Part shown: positions 9,605 through 17,668 of the stretch, in pieces | Layout: each line of letters begins with the position of its first letter | Numbering within the stretch: the first letter of the stretch is position 1 | Assembly (NCBI GenBank): GCA_031556725.1 | Contig: JAVBSL010000016.1 | Location: 29,240 to 93,239, forward strand | DNA: 64,000 bases | DNA from: UBA935 sp031556725 | Lineage (GTDB): Bacteria > Bacillota > Clostridia > Lachnospirales > Lachnospiraceae | Reading direction: 5' to 3' | Made by a program: the position numbers and the translations under genes | The notes under the pieces: generated by a model | What the model saw: only the letters and a program-made list of their open reading frames with translations | Database searches by the model: none | What the model was told of the DNA's origin: nothing

Positions 9605-10630
9605 CTAATTGAACTTAAAAAACCGGCGGCAGATTTTGTAGCCTTCCACGGATATCTTCCGACCTCCCTTTCCGGGGAGGTTGGTAGAGCTTCCAAGAAA
9701 TCCATAGCGCAGGCGCTTATGCAGAATCCAATCTTTCTTTTGGATATATTCCCATAATTCTTTCTTTTTTTCCAGATTTTCATCTGTTCCGGAACGTATC
9801 ATTAATATAGAAGAAACAGTGGTAATGATTTCCAGATAATTCAACATATATCTATAAAGTTTACGGTTTCCGGCAATAGCAGTCCGGTTTTCAGCAAGAT
9901 AATCAACCATCATCTTGTTAACTCCAATCTGCTGGTCAATTCGGCCGATCATAATATCTTCATTTACCGACTGGTCTTCCCGGCCGATATAATAACGGTA
10001 AAAATTCACATCCAGATAATACATATTTTTAACATAAGGAAGAGGCTCGAATACAAAGAGATTGTCCACATAAAAAGTGTGCTCCGGCAGCTTCAGTCCA
10101 CATTCACGCAACAGTTTAGTCCGGAAAATCACTGAATGCATCAGCATATATTGACCCTTCCTAAAATGCCGGATATCCTTCCACTGGAACAGTTCTCCCT
10201 GAGGAAGAGCATGTCCGTAGCGCATAACTTTATTTCGCTTTTCGCCTTCCTTTTCATAAACAAAATTGCTGATCAGCATATCTAACATCGTTTCTCCGCC
10301 AGCCAGCTCCTGCAAGATACGAAGAATTGCCTGGTAAGCTTCTTCTTTTACCCAGTCATCACTGTCTACCACTTTAAAAAACAATCCCGTGGCGTGCTCG
10401 ATACCGGCATTCACTGCCGAACCATGTCCGCCATTTTCTTTATCCACCACTTGTACCACCGTGGGGTGTTCCGCCTGATACTGTCTGGCAATGGATAGGG
10501 TTTCATCCCGGGAACCATCATCTACAATAATGATTTCAACATCTTCACCGCCTTGCAGCAAAGAATCAATACACTTTCTCATATAGCCTGCCGAATTGTA
10601 GCAGGGCACCGTAACTGTCAACACTTTCAT
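9605..10630 (-). CDS. Family 2 glycosyltransferase
   Basis: A 341-residue cytoplasmic or membrane-associated transferase. Seen: the N-terminal GT-A fold (VTVPCYNSAGYMRKCIDSLL, IIIVDDGSRDET near residues 35-46, GGHGSAVNAGI, and FFKVVDSDDWV carrying the DxD-like metal site near 90-93). The family moves a sugar from a nucleotide sugar to a growing glycan or lipid. No membrane helices are evident. The acceptor is unknown; there is no polysaccharide cluster nearby, so it may act alone on a cell-wall or lipid-linked glycan. It sits 21 bases after the SfsA-MutY gene and is probably read from the same transcript. Confidence 0.9.
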   Translation of the reverse strand: MKVLTVTVPCYNSAGYMRKCIDSLLQGGEDVEIIIVDDGSRDETLSIARQYQAEHPTVVQVVDKENGGHGSAVNAGIEHATGLFFKVVDSDDWVKEEAYQAILRILQELAGGETMLDMLISNFVYEKEGEKRNKVMRYGHALPQGELFQWKDIRHFRKGQYMLMHSVIFRTKLLRECGLKLPEHTFYVDNLFVFEPLPYVKNMYYLDVNFYRYYIGREDQSVNEDIMIGRIDQQIGVNKMMVDYLAENRTAIAGNRKLYRYMLNYLEIITTVSSILMIRSGTDENLEKKKELWEYIQKKDWILHKRLRYGFLGSSTNLPGKGGRKISVEGYKICRRFFKFN

Positions 10631-10651
10631 ATCAATGACCTGGCCTTTCCA

Positions 10652-12403
10652 CTATTTATCCATACCTAATTTTATATTCAAAAATTCCGCATAAGCTGCA
10701 TAAGCCGACGGAATCGGATACCGTTCCTGAACATCACCTGTTTCCACAAAGATCATACCGTCGTCACTGCTCTGATTCTCAGTCAGTTCATCTACTTTGA
10801 CAATATATCCGGTCATATGCCATTCTTTGTGGGTAAAAATATGCTTGCCGGGCGGCAATTCTTTGATGTAGATTGCCTGTACACCAATGGCTGCTAATTC
10901 CCGTAAAACTTCTTTATCTGATAAGTGTCCCTCTAATGTCGGAAATTCATACATGCCGGCTAATAATCCCTTATCCGGCCGCTTCTTCAAAGCCACTGTT
11001 TTGTCCTTACGCAGAATCAAAATGGTTTTATTTTCCTTTTTACGTTCCTTTTTAATCACTTTTACCGGAAATTCCGTTTCCCTGCCTGTCAAATGCGCAG
11101 CACATAACTCCTTCAGGGGGCATTGCGTGCATTGGGGTGCACCACCAGGAAGGCAGACCATCGCTCCCAAATCCATCATCGCCTGATTAAAATCCCCGGG
11201 CCGTTTGCCTGGAATCACTGCCTGCAGTTCCTGTTCAACCCTTTTTCTAATCTCCGGTCTGGTAACATCAGCACCGTCTGCCCACAAACGAGCTATTATC
11301 CGCAGCACGTTACCGTCCACGGCGGCCGCTCTTTGTCCGTAAGCAATGGAACTCACCGCACCTGCTGTGTAGTTTCCGATTCCGGAAAGCTTCTTCAGGT
11401 CTTCGTAGGCTGATGGCATGACACCATCATACTCATCCATCACCTGCCTTGCTGCTTTTTGCATATTGCGCACCCGGTTATAATAGCCAAGGCCTTCCCA
11501 CAGCTTCAGAAGCGTTTCTTCCTGTGCCTTAGCAAGACTCCTGATATCAGGCAGCGCCTCGATAAATCTCGCATAATAAGGCTTGACCGCTTCTACTCTG
11601 GTCTGCTGCAGCATGATTTCCGAAACCCACACATGATAGGGGGTTGGTTCCTCCCGCCAGGGCAAAATCCGTCTTTTTGTATCATACCACTTTAATAAGG
11701 GAGTGGCAATCTCATCCAGTAGAGAAAGTTTCACCGGCACCTCTTTTCGGATCTCCATCCTCACGGGCGTCACCAGACAATCATATGCCAGAACCTGCAC
11801 ACCGGCAGCCCTGGCCTCCCGCAAGGCTTCGGCAAATTCCGGTTGGATTTCTTCGTTGGGCTTAAAGCAAATCACATCTTCCATCTGTACTACCAAAAGA
11901 ATATATGCCTGATAGCCTTTTCGAACCGCTTCCGTCAATTCCTTTACATGTTTGACAGCCCGCTCGGAAGGAGCATCCGGAAAATATACCACATTGTCCT
12001 TTTCAAGTGTTACCCCCTTCACTTCTATTAAGATTTTTTTCTGCCCTGCCTCCGCATAAAAATCAAGCCGTGAATCTCCGTATCGGTATTCCGGCTTCAA
12101 AGTCTGCAGGTTTGGAAATAAAATTTTCTTTTTAAGCCACTCTGCCACTGCCATATTGGGTGCCTGAGAATCCATATTGATCAGACGCGAACCCTTTTGT
12201 ACTGCAACCAGATCATAACGGGTGCTGCGTTCCGGCTTATCACTTTCAGCCAGAAACACCTTGGCATTCTCGGTCAGCAATTCCTGACACCTGCCGGTGT
12301 TTTTCACATGTACCCGCTCTGTGTTCCCTTCTATGTCCACATTGGCAATAAACCGATTAGGACGGCTTAGAAACCGTCCTTCGATTATCTTCTGATACTC
12401 CAC
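10652..12403 (-). CDS. SfsA-MutY fusion: nuclease-like domain plus adenine glycosylase
   Basis: A 583-residue protein. Residues 1-225 are SfsA-like (GRFLSRPNRFIANV, HVKNTGRCQELL, SRLDFYAE and IEVKG; Asp114, Glu127 and Lys129 fit a PD-(D/E)XK site). Residues 226-583 are MutY: WVSEIMLQQTRV with Glu262, GIGNYTAGAV helix-hairpin-helix, VDGN with Asp363, and cysteines 417, 425, 428 and 434 for the 4Fe-4S cluster, then a NUDIX-like C-terminal domain. MutY removes adenine mispaired with 8-oxoguanine. The first Cys spacing is seven residues rather than the six of E. coli MutY. The GTG start overlaps the stop of the nucleotidase gene by one base (TAGTG), so the two are translationally linked. Confidence 0.93.
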   Translation of the reverse strand: MEYQKIIEGRFLSRPNRFIANVDIEGNTERVHVKNTGRCQELLTENAKVFLAESDKPERSTRYDLVAVQKGSRLINMDSQAPNMAVAEWLKKKILFPNLQTLKPEYRYGDSRLDFYAEAGQKKILIEVKGVTLEKDNVVYFPDAPSERAVKHVKELTEAVRKGYQAYILLVVQMEDVICFKPNEEIQPEFAEALREARAAGVQVLAYDCLVTPVRMEIRKEVPVKLSLLDEIATPLLKWYDTKRRILPWREEPTPYHVWVSEIMLQQTRVEAVKPYYARFIEALPDIRSLAKAQEETLLKLWEGLGYYNRVRNMQKAARQVMDEYDGVMPSAYEDLKKLSGIGNYTAGAVSSIAYGQRAAAVDGNVLRIIARLWADGADVTRPEIRKRVEQELQAVIPGKRPGDFNQAMMDLGAMVCLPGGAPQCTQCPLKELCAAHLTGRETEFPVKVIKKERKKENKTILILRKDKTVALKKRPDKGLLAGMYEFPTLEGHLSDKEVLRELAAIGVQAIYIKELPPGKHIFTHKEWHMTGYIVKVDELTENQSSDDGMIFVETGDVQERYPIPSAYAAYAEFLNIKLGMDK

Positions 12404-13326
12404 TATATCGCAACCTCTTCTGTTTTATGTTTATACGGAACCTTAGCCGAAGGCACTACCTGTGCTGCCGGAACCGCATGAACTTCCTGATCGTCAAAGA
12501 ATATATGAGCGCCAAAAGCTTTCAGCACATCCCTTTTAGCAATACCTCCTAAAAAAAAAGCTTCATCGATCCGCACATTCCAAGCCCGCAGGGTACGGAT
12601 AACCCGCTCGTGAGCCGGCGCGCTTCTGGCCGTTACCAAGGCTGTTCTGATGGGCACCTGTTCCATGGAAAACTCTTCCTGCAAATCGGAAATCACCTTT
12701 AAGAACTTGGCAAATGGCCCTGCCGCTAAGGGATTACAGGCATGAAGCCGTTCATTTTCTTCAAAGGCTTCCAAACCGCTGGCCTGATAAATCTGCTCCG
12801 ATTCATCCGAAAACAGCACCGCATCACCATCAAACGCAATCCTGATCTGGGAAATCTCTTCCTCACTGCTATACCTTTGCTCATTTCCGCAATAGATCGT
12901 ACCCGCTGCAATTCCGGCATCAATCGCCAGCTGCACATCTTCCTCATCCGCTGACAGAAATAAATCTGTTTTAAAAGCTTCCAGATAAGGTGCCAGAAAA
13001 GCTCCGCTGGCCAATACTGCCCGAGAAATATTCAATCCATAATGGGCAATGGTATTAAAAACCCGTAAGGAAGTATCCGGACTGTTATGAGACATGATAA
13101 TTACTTCTACCCGGCCTTCCTGCCCCGGAATGCGATTCAGATTAAGCAGCGCTTTAATCAGTGCAAAACCGGGCCCCGGTTCCAATATTTCCTCCTCATG
13201 TTCCAACTGATACCGGCAATAGGCATCTACCCCTTCTTTTTCAAAAATCTCATTTTCCTTGGTGAGATTAAAAAGGGCTCTGGATGAAACACCTACTACC
13301 AAACGATTATTTAAACAATATGCCAC
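12403..13326 (-). CDS. 5'-nucleotidase family protein
   Basis: A 307-residue protein of the cytosolic 5'-nucleotidase family known from eukaryotic NT5C1 and bacterial relatives. Seen: an N-terminal VVGVSSRALFNLTKE region, IMSHNSPDTSLRVFNTI, LFLSADEEDVQLAI, FDGDAVLFSDESE and AHIFFDDQEVHAV, whose paired Asp motifs match the HAD-like catalytic and metal sites. It should remove the 5'-phosphate of nucleoside monophosphates in the cytoplasm. Two GTG codons lie near the start; the one at 13326 is seven bases from GGAGG, while the one at 13332 is too close. It is coupled to the downstream SfsA-MutY gene, suggesting a nucleotide clean-up and DNA repair context. Confidence 0.85.
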   Translation of the reverse strand: MAYCLNNRLVVGVSSRALFNLTKENEIFEKEGVDAYCRYQLEHEEEILEPGPGFALIKALLNLNRIPGQEGRVEVIIMSHNSPDTSLRVFNTIAHYGLNISRAVLASGAFLAPYLEAFKTDLFLSADEEDVQLAIDAGIAAGTIYCGNEQRYSSEEEISQIRIAFDGDAVLFSDESEQIYQASGLEAFEENERLHACNPLAAGPFAKFLKVISDLQEEFSMEQVPIRTALVTARSAPAHERVIRTLRAWNVRIDEAFFLGGIAKRDVLKAFGAHIFFDDQEVHAVPAAQVVPSAKVPYKHKTEEVAI

Positions 13327-13337
13327 AGGCACACCTC

Positions 13338-13889
13338 CTATCTGTTGCTTTCGAACCTCCTCATAGTCAGCAGACAGTGCCGCAGCTGTTCAAAACGGTC
13401 TTCGGTATCCCCATCCTCGATTTCCACATCAATTGCCACCGCCATGGTAGTAATCATATGATCGTCAATGCGATGATGAAGCCCCGCTAAAATCCGCAAG
13501 CGCTGCTCACATGTATCCGCCCCTAAAAATTCCATCACCAGAGGGTCAACACCTTCTATGTTTTCGTTATCTTCAACTTGTTCTTTTTCCAGTTGTTTTG
13601 TTTCTTCTTGTTCAATCTCTATTTGCTCCGTTTTTACCTGTTCTGCTGCTTCACCTTGCAGATTTTGCAGTTCAAACCGGTATTCCTGCAAAACTTCGGG
13701 ATACTTATTCCGGTCCACCGGCTCCATGAACATCTCTAGGGGACGGGCATAAGCTCTATAATCACCATATAAAGCCTGATATATAACCATGGTTTCACCA
13801 CTTTCGCTATGCTCCGCCAAAGTAACTATCTGATATAAATTTCCATTAAAATGTCTATAAACTTCTTGTGGTTGTGGGTTGCTTCGCAT
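13338..13889 (-). CDS. DUF1653 protein with Glu/Gln-rich coiled region
   Basis: A 183-residue protein. Residues about 5-65 form a DUF1653 domain (EVYRHFNGNLYQIVTLAEHS, ALYGDYRAYARPLEMF), a small beta fold common as a free-standing protein in bacteria and of unknown function. A highly charged segment rich in EQ/EE repeats follows (about 85-120), probably coiled coil or disordered, then a short C-terminal helical domain with many charged residues. The ATG at 13889 has GGAGGA just upstream; a TTG inside that site is rejected. It lies 11 bases upstream of the nucleotidase start, so it heads that operon. Confidence 0.82.
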   Translation of the reverse strand: MRSNPQPQEVYRHFNGNLYQIVTLAEHSESGETMVIYQALYGDYRAYARPLEMFMEPVDRNKYPEVLQEYRFELQNLQGEAAEQVKTEQIEIEQEETKQLEKEQVEDNENIEGVDPLVMEFLGADTCEQRLRILAGLHHRIDDHMITTMAVAIDVEIEDGDTEDRFEQLRHCLLTMRRFESNR

Positions 13890-13956
13890 ATCTTCCTCCA
13901 AATTATAATAAACTTCTTTTTATTATAATCTCAAATTCACAGCTTGTCATTCTCTT

Positions 13957-14379
13957 TTACACATCTGTTTCCATAAATTCATAAGAAACATCAAATCCAT
14001 TCATCAAAACTTCCATTTTAACTAACTCACTCATTAATTCGGAACGTTTTACATTATCCAGCTGACTAATCTTCTTATTATATATGGAAACCGTATATGT
14101 CCGAGTCTCCTGACTTTCCCTTTCATCGTTTGCTGTCCCCTTCGCAACCTCCTTCGGAGAAATCACCTTCGTCATATTAATCCCGCTGTTATAATACCCC
14201 GCCTCATCCAAAAAGTTCCTTAACCCGCTCCGATATTCCTTCTCCATCACCTGATAATACCGCTCATCTTCATGAGACACCTTCCTCTCCTTCCCCACCA
14301 CCTGAATAGAACAACCACACAAAAAAATAACCGTAAACAAAACCACCAACCTCACCCAATTGCTTTTCATCCTTTTCAT
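13957..14379 (-). CDS. Small predicted lipoprotein
   Basis: A 140-residue exported protein: a basic N-terminus (MKRMKSN), hydrophobic segment VRLVVLFTVIFL and lipobox LCGC with the lipidated Cys near residue 23. The mature part is charged and mostly helical, with no domain I recognise. The ATG at 14379 lies seven bases after GGAGG. It stands alone between the DUF1653 operon and a palindromic repeat (14534-14643). Confidence 0.75.
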   Translation of the reverse strand: MKRMKSNWVRLVVLFTVIFLCGCSIQVVGKERKVSHEDERYYQVMEKEYRSGLRNFLDEAGYYNSGINMTKVISPKEVAKGTANDERESQETRTYTVSIYNKKISQLDNVKRSELMSELVKMEVLMNGFDVSYEFMETDV

Positions 14380-14533
14380 CCCATTACCTCCGTCCATCCC
14401 ACACCTTTAATCTCTTAACAACTCTGTAATTCCATCATAGCAGTTCAAGTGTCCCATAAAACGGACTCCGTAATGTAAATTGAAAATTTATAATAATGCC
14501 ACCGGTCTGCAAGCGGTGCTCACGGAAAACCCA

Positions 14534-14643
14534 GCGGCCCCCCAAAACCGTGGCAAAAGGACAGAAACGGAAACGAGATATCGTAATTTATTCCATTACA
14601 ATACCTCGCTCCGCTTCTGTCCTTTCCACAACCTCCAGGCCGC
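14534..14643. repeat. 110-bp palindrome, short member of the shared family (element D)
   Basis: The arms GCGGCC (14534-14539) and GGCCGC (14638-14643) enclose pairing segments GTGG/CCAC, GGACAGAA/TTCTGTCC, CGAG/CTCG and GTAAT/ATTAC around the loop TTATTCC. The left arm has AACGAGA followed, six bases on, by AATTTATTCC, the same motif and spacing as in the two longer elements at 18911 and 35981. It lacks their apical core, so it looks like an internally deleted member. It lies between the holA 3' end and the lipoprotein gene. Confidence 0.75.
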
Positions 14644-14675
14644 GTCCCCCTTCCGATACCCTTCCGCAACCCTAC

Positions 14676-15653
14676 CTACACGCTATATTTCACTATCAGC
14701 AATTCCACACTCATGATATCATTCATTCGTCCGGTTTTTACTGCTTCCTCCGCTTCCACACAGGCCGTCACTGCTTTCCGCAGATCCTCCCGCTTGAACT
14801 TGGCCGCCTGGGCCACATACTTCCCGGCAATAAACCCCGGCAGATTTACCTTGGCACCGATAGCCTTGTTATCATACCCTTTTCCTTTCAGTTCTTTAAC
14901 CTGCAGCAAGACGTTAAACTGTCTGGCAATCAGAAACAATATCCGCATCGGCTGTTCTTTCAGTGCCAGCAAATCATAATAAAGCCGCAATGCTTCTTTT
15001 TGCTTTTTATCCGCTACCGCACCCACCATATCAAAAATATGATTGGAAATACGGGTGGTACAGATCGTATCTACATCATTTTCGGTAATCACATCCCGGT
15101 CCATGCAATAGCAGACCAGTTTTTCCAGTTCGCCCTTAATATTCTCCATATCGGTGCCGGTCTTGCCAATCAGATATACTGCTGTACGCTCGGTAATCTG
15201 CTTTCCTTCTTTTTTCAGAATACCGGCAATCCAGCGTTTTAAGGTGTCCTCATCCTGTTCGGGGAATTCCACCGCCCCGCTCATTCCCTGCAGCAGCTTG
15301 AACATCTTCCCCCGCTTGTCCACCTCAGCCTCCACAAACAGAATGCTGGTGCTTTCCGGAACACTTTTCAGATATTCAATCATCTTTTCATCCGCGCTCT
15401 TGAACAAACCGCTGTTTTCCCAGATAATCACCCGTCGGTCAGCAAAAAAGGGCAGGGTTTCCGCCAAATCAATGATTTCCGGAACAGTGACTGCTTTTCC
15501 TTCATAATAGTTATAGTTCATGGTATCCTCGTCGCTGATAAGGACCTTTTTTAATTTATCCCGATATTGCCTGCGGAGATAGGATTCTTCTCCGTAAAAC
15601 AGATAGATCTGTTTCAAATTTCCTGTTTTAATATCTTCATTCAGTGCCTTCAT
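14676..15653 (-). CDS. holA: DNA polymerase III delta subunit
   Basis: A 325-residue clamp-loader subunit that opens the beta sliding clamp. Seen: the N-terminal IYLFYGEESYLRRQYRDKL, ETLPFFADRRVIIWENSGLF, AEVDKRGKMFKLL, GTDMENIKGELEKLV and a C-terminal helical collar (LFLIARQFNVLLQVKEL, MSVELLIVKYSV). The length fits HolA. The ATG at 15653 is preceded by AGGG; an upstream TTG lacks a site. The gene runs divergently from typA. Confidence 0.93.
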   Translation of the reverse strand: MKALNEDIKTGNLKQIYLFYGEESYLRRQYRDKLKKVLISDEDTMNYNYYEGKAVTVPEIIDLAETLPFFADRRVIIWENSGLFKSADEKMIEYLKSVPESTSILFVEAEVDKRGKMFKLLQGMSGAVEFPEQDEDTLKRWIAGILKKEGKQITERTAVYLIGKTGTDMENIKGELEKLVCYCMDRDVITENDVDTICTTRISNHIFDMVGAVADKKQKEALRLYYDLLALKEQPMRILFLIARQFNVLLQVKELKGKGYDNKAIGAKVNLPGFIAGKYVAQAAKFKREDLRKAVTACVEAEEAVKTGRMNDIMSVELLIVKYSV

Positions 15654-15715
15654 TGGTTCGCCCTCTATTCTTATCTGAATCAATTATACCTTGCCTACAT
15701 TCGGAAAATCAATAG

Positions 15716-15744
15716 TTGCAACATAAAACTAATGGTGGTATACT
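15716..15744 (+). promoter_or_regulatory. Promoter of typA
   Basis: TTGCAA (15716-15721) and TATACT (15739-15744) are separated by 17 bases, about 40 bases before the typA start. Confidence 0.75.
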
Positions 15745-15783
15745 AAATCCTTGGAATTTACAACAAAAAGAAATGAGGTATTT

Positions 15784-17610
15784 ATGTTACAAAAAAGAGA
15801 AGATGTTAGAAATATTGCCATTATTGCCCATGTTGATCACGGCAAGACCACTTTGGTAGATGAACTGCTGAAACAAAGCGGTGTATTCCGGGAGCATCAG
15901 GAGGTGGCCGAGCGGGTCATGGACTCCAATGATATCGAACGGGAACGAGGCATCACCATTCTGGCAAAAAATACAGCCGTTACTTATAAAAATACCAAAA
16001 TCAATATTATTGATACTCCGGGCCACGCTGACTTCGGCGGCGAGGTGGAGCGGGTTTTAAAAATGGTAAATGGCGTTATCCTTGTAGTGGATGCTTTTGA
16101 AGGTGCCATGCCCCAAACCAAGTTCGTTCTGCGGAAAGCTCTGGAAATGAAGCTGCCGGTAATTGTTTGTATTAATAAAATCGACCGTCCCGAGGGCCGG
16201 CCGGAAGAAGTTATCGATGAAGTTCTGGAACTTTTAATGGATCTGGATGCCGATGAAGCACAGTTAGACTGTCCCTTTATCTTTGCCTCTGCCAAAACCG
16301 GTACTGCTTCCCTGGATATGGAAGCCGAAAGCACCAATATGATTCCCCTGTTTGAAACCATTCTGGACTATATTCCAGCACCGGAAGGTGATCCTGAAGC
16401 CGGAACTCAGGTCTTGATCAGTACCATTGATTATAATGAATATGTGGGCCGGATAGGCGTAGGTAAGGTGGACAACGGTGCCATCTGCGTCAATCAGGAG
16501 GTGGTGATCGTGAATCATCATGACCCTGAGAAGCAGAAAAAAGTAAAAGTCAGCAAGTTATATGAATTTGATGGTTTAAATAAAGTAGAAGTAAAGGAAG
16601 CCGGTATCGGTTCGATCGTGGCCATTTCCGGTATTACGGACATTCATATCGGTGATACCCTGTGTGCTGTTGAAAATCCTGTTCCGATTCCTTTTCAGAA
16701 GATCTCCGAACCCACCATTGCCATGCATTTTGTGGTAAATGACTCTCCCCTTGCCGGCAAAGAAGGCAAGTATGTGACCAGCCGCCATCTGCGCGACCGT
16801 CTTTTCCGGGAATTGAACACCGATGTTTCCTTAAGAGTAGAAGAAACCGAAACCACTGAGGCCTTTAAGGTATCCGGCCGTGGGGAGCTGCATCTTTCGG
16901 TATTGATTGAAAATATGCGCCGGGAAGGCTTTGAATTTGCTGTCAGCAAAGCTGAGGTTCTTTATCGGACCGATGAAAAGGGCCACAAACTGGAGCCGAT
17001 GGAATTAACCTATGTGGATGTGCCCGATGAATTCTCCGGTGCGGTCATCGAAAAACTCAGCCAGCGAAAAGGTGAGCTGCGCAATATGGGCGCTGCTTCC
17101 GGCGGCTATACCCGTCTGGAATTCTCCATTCCTGCCCGCGGATTGATCGGTTACCGGGGTGAATTCTTAACTGATACCAAAGGAAATGGTATTATGAACA
17201 GCATCTTTGATGGCTACGGTCCTTATAAGGGTGATATCCAATACCGTAAATTAGGTTCTCTGATTGCTTATGAAGCCGGTGATGCGGTTACCTACGGACT
17301 TTTCAATGCCCAGGAGCGTGGTGCTTTATTTATCGGTGCCGGCGAAAAAGTTTATGCCGGCATGGTTATCGGTGAAAGTGCCAGAGGTGAGGATATTGAA
17401 ATCAATGTATGTAAGAAGAAACAGTTAACCAACACCCGTTCTTCCGGTGCGGACGATGCCCTGCGTTTATCTCCGCCGAAGGTATTAAGTCTGGAGCAGG
17501 CTCTGGAATTTATTGATACCGATGAGTTGCTGGAGGTTACTCCTTCTTCCCTACGAATCCGGAAGAAAATTCTTGATCCTACCTTGCGGAAACGAGCCGG
17601 CAATAAATAA
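15784..17610 (+). CDS. typA: Ribosome-associated GTPase TypA/BipA
   Basis: A 608-residue translational GTPase. Seen: G1 AHVDHGKTT (from residue 15), G2 region ERGITILAKN, G3 DTPGHADFGGEVERV, G4 NKIDRPEGRPEEV and G5 SAKTG, then EF-G-like domains II, III and V and the BipA C-terminal domain (GYTRLEFSIPARGLIGYRGEF, NVCKKKQLTNTRSSG). It binds the ribosome and supports assembly of the large subunit and growth under stress. The ATG at 15784 has GAGG seven bases upstream; an in-frame TTG at 15751 is less likely. It has its own promoter and terminator. Confidence 0.97.
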   Translation: MLQKREDVRNIAIIAHVDHGKTTLVDELLKQSGVFREHQEVAERVMDSNDIERERGITILAKNTAVTYKNTKINIIDTPGHADFGGEVERVLKMVNGVILVVDAFEGAMPQTKFVLRKALEMKLPVIVCINKIDRPEGRPEEVIDEVLELLMDLDADEAQLDCPFIFASAKTGTASLDMEAESTNMIPLFETILDYIPAPEGDPEAGTQVLISTIDYNEYVGRIGVGKVDNGAICVNQEVVIVNHHDPEKQKKVKVSKLYEFDGLNKVEVKEAGIGSIVAISGITDIHIGDTLCAVENPVPIPFQKISEPTIAMHFVVNDSPLAGKEGKYVTSRHLRDRLFRELNTDVSLRVEETETTEAFKVSGRGELHLSVLIENMRREGFEFAVSKAEVLYRTDEKGHKLEPMELTYVDVPDEFSGAVIEKLSQRKGELRNMGAASGGYTRLEFSIPARGLIGYRGEFLTDTKGNGIMNSIFDGYGPYKGDIQYRKLGSLIAYEAGDAVTYGLFNAQERGALFIGAGEKVYAGMVIGESARGEDIEINVCKKKQLTNTRSSGADDALRLSPPKVLSLEQALEFIDTDELLEVTPSSLRIRKKILDPTLRKRAGNK

Positions 17611-17629
17611 AAGAATATGTATCCTGATG

Positions 17630-17668
17630 CAGCGCAGAGATTTGTTGGTCTCTGCGCTGTTCTTCTCA
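17630..17668 (+). terminator. Terminator between typA and tyrS
   Basis: The 11-bp stem CAGCGCAGAGA (17630-17640) with TCTCTGCGCTG (17649-17659) is followed by a T-rich tail on the + strand. It touches the tyrS stop codon on the other strand and may also end tyrS. Confidence 0.85.
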
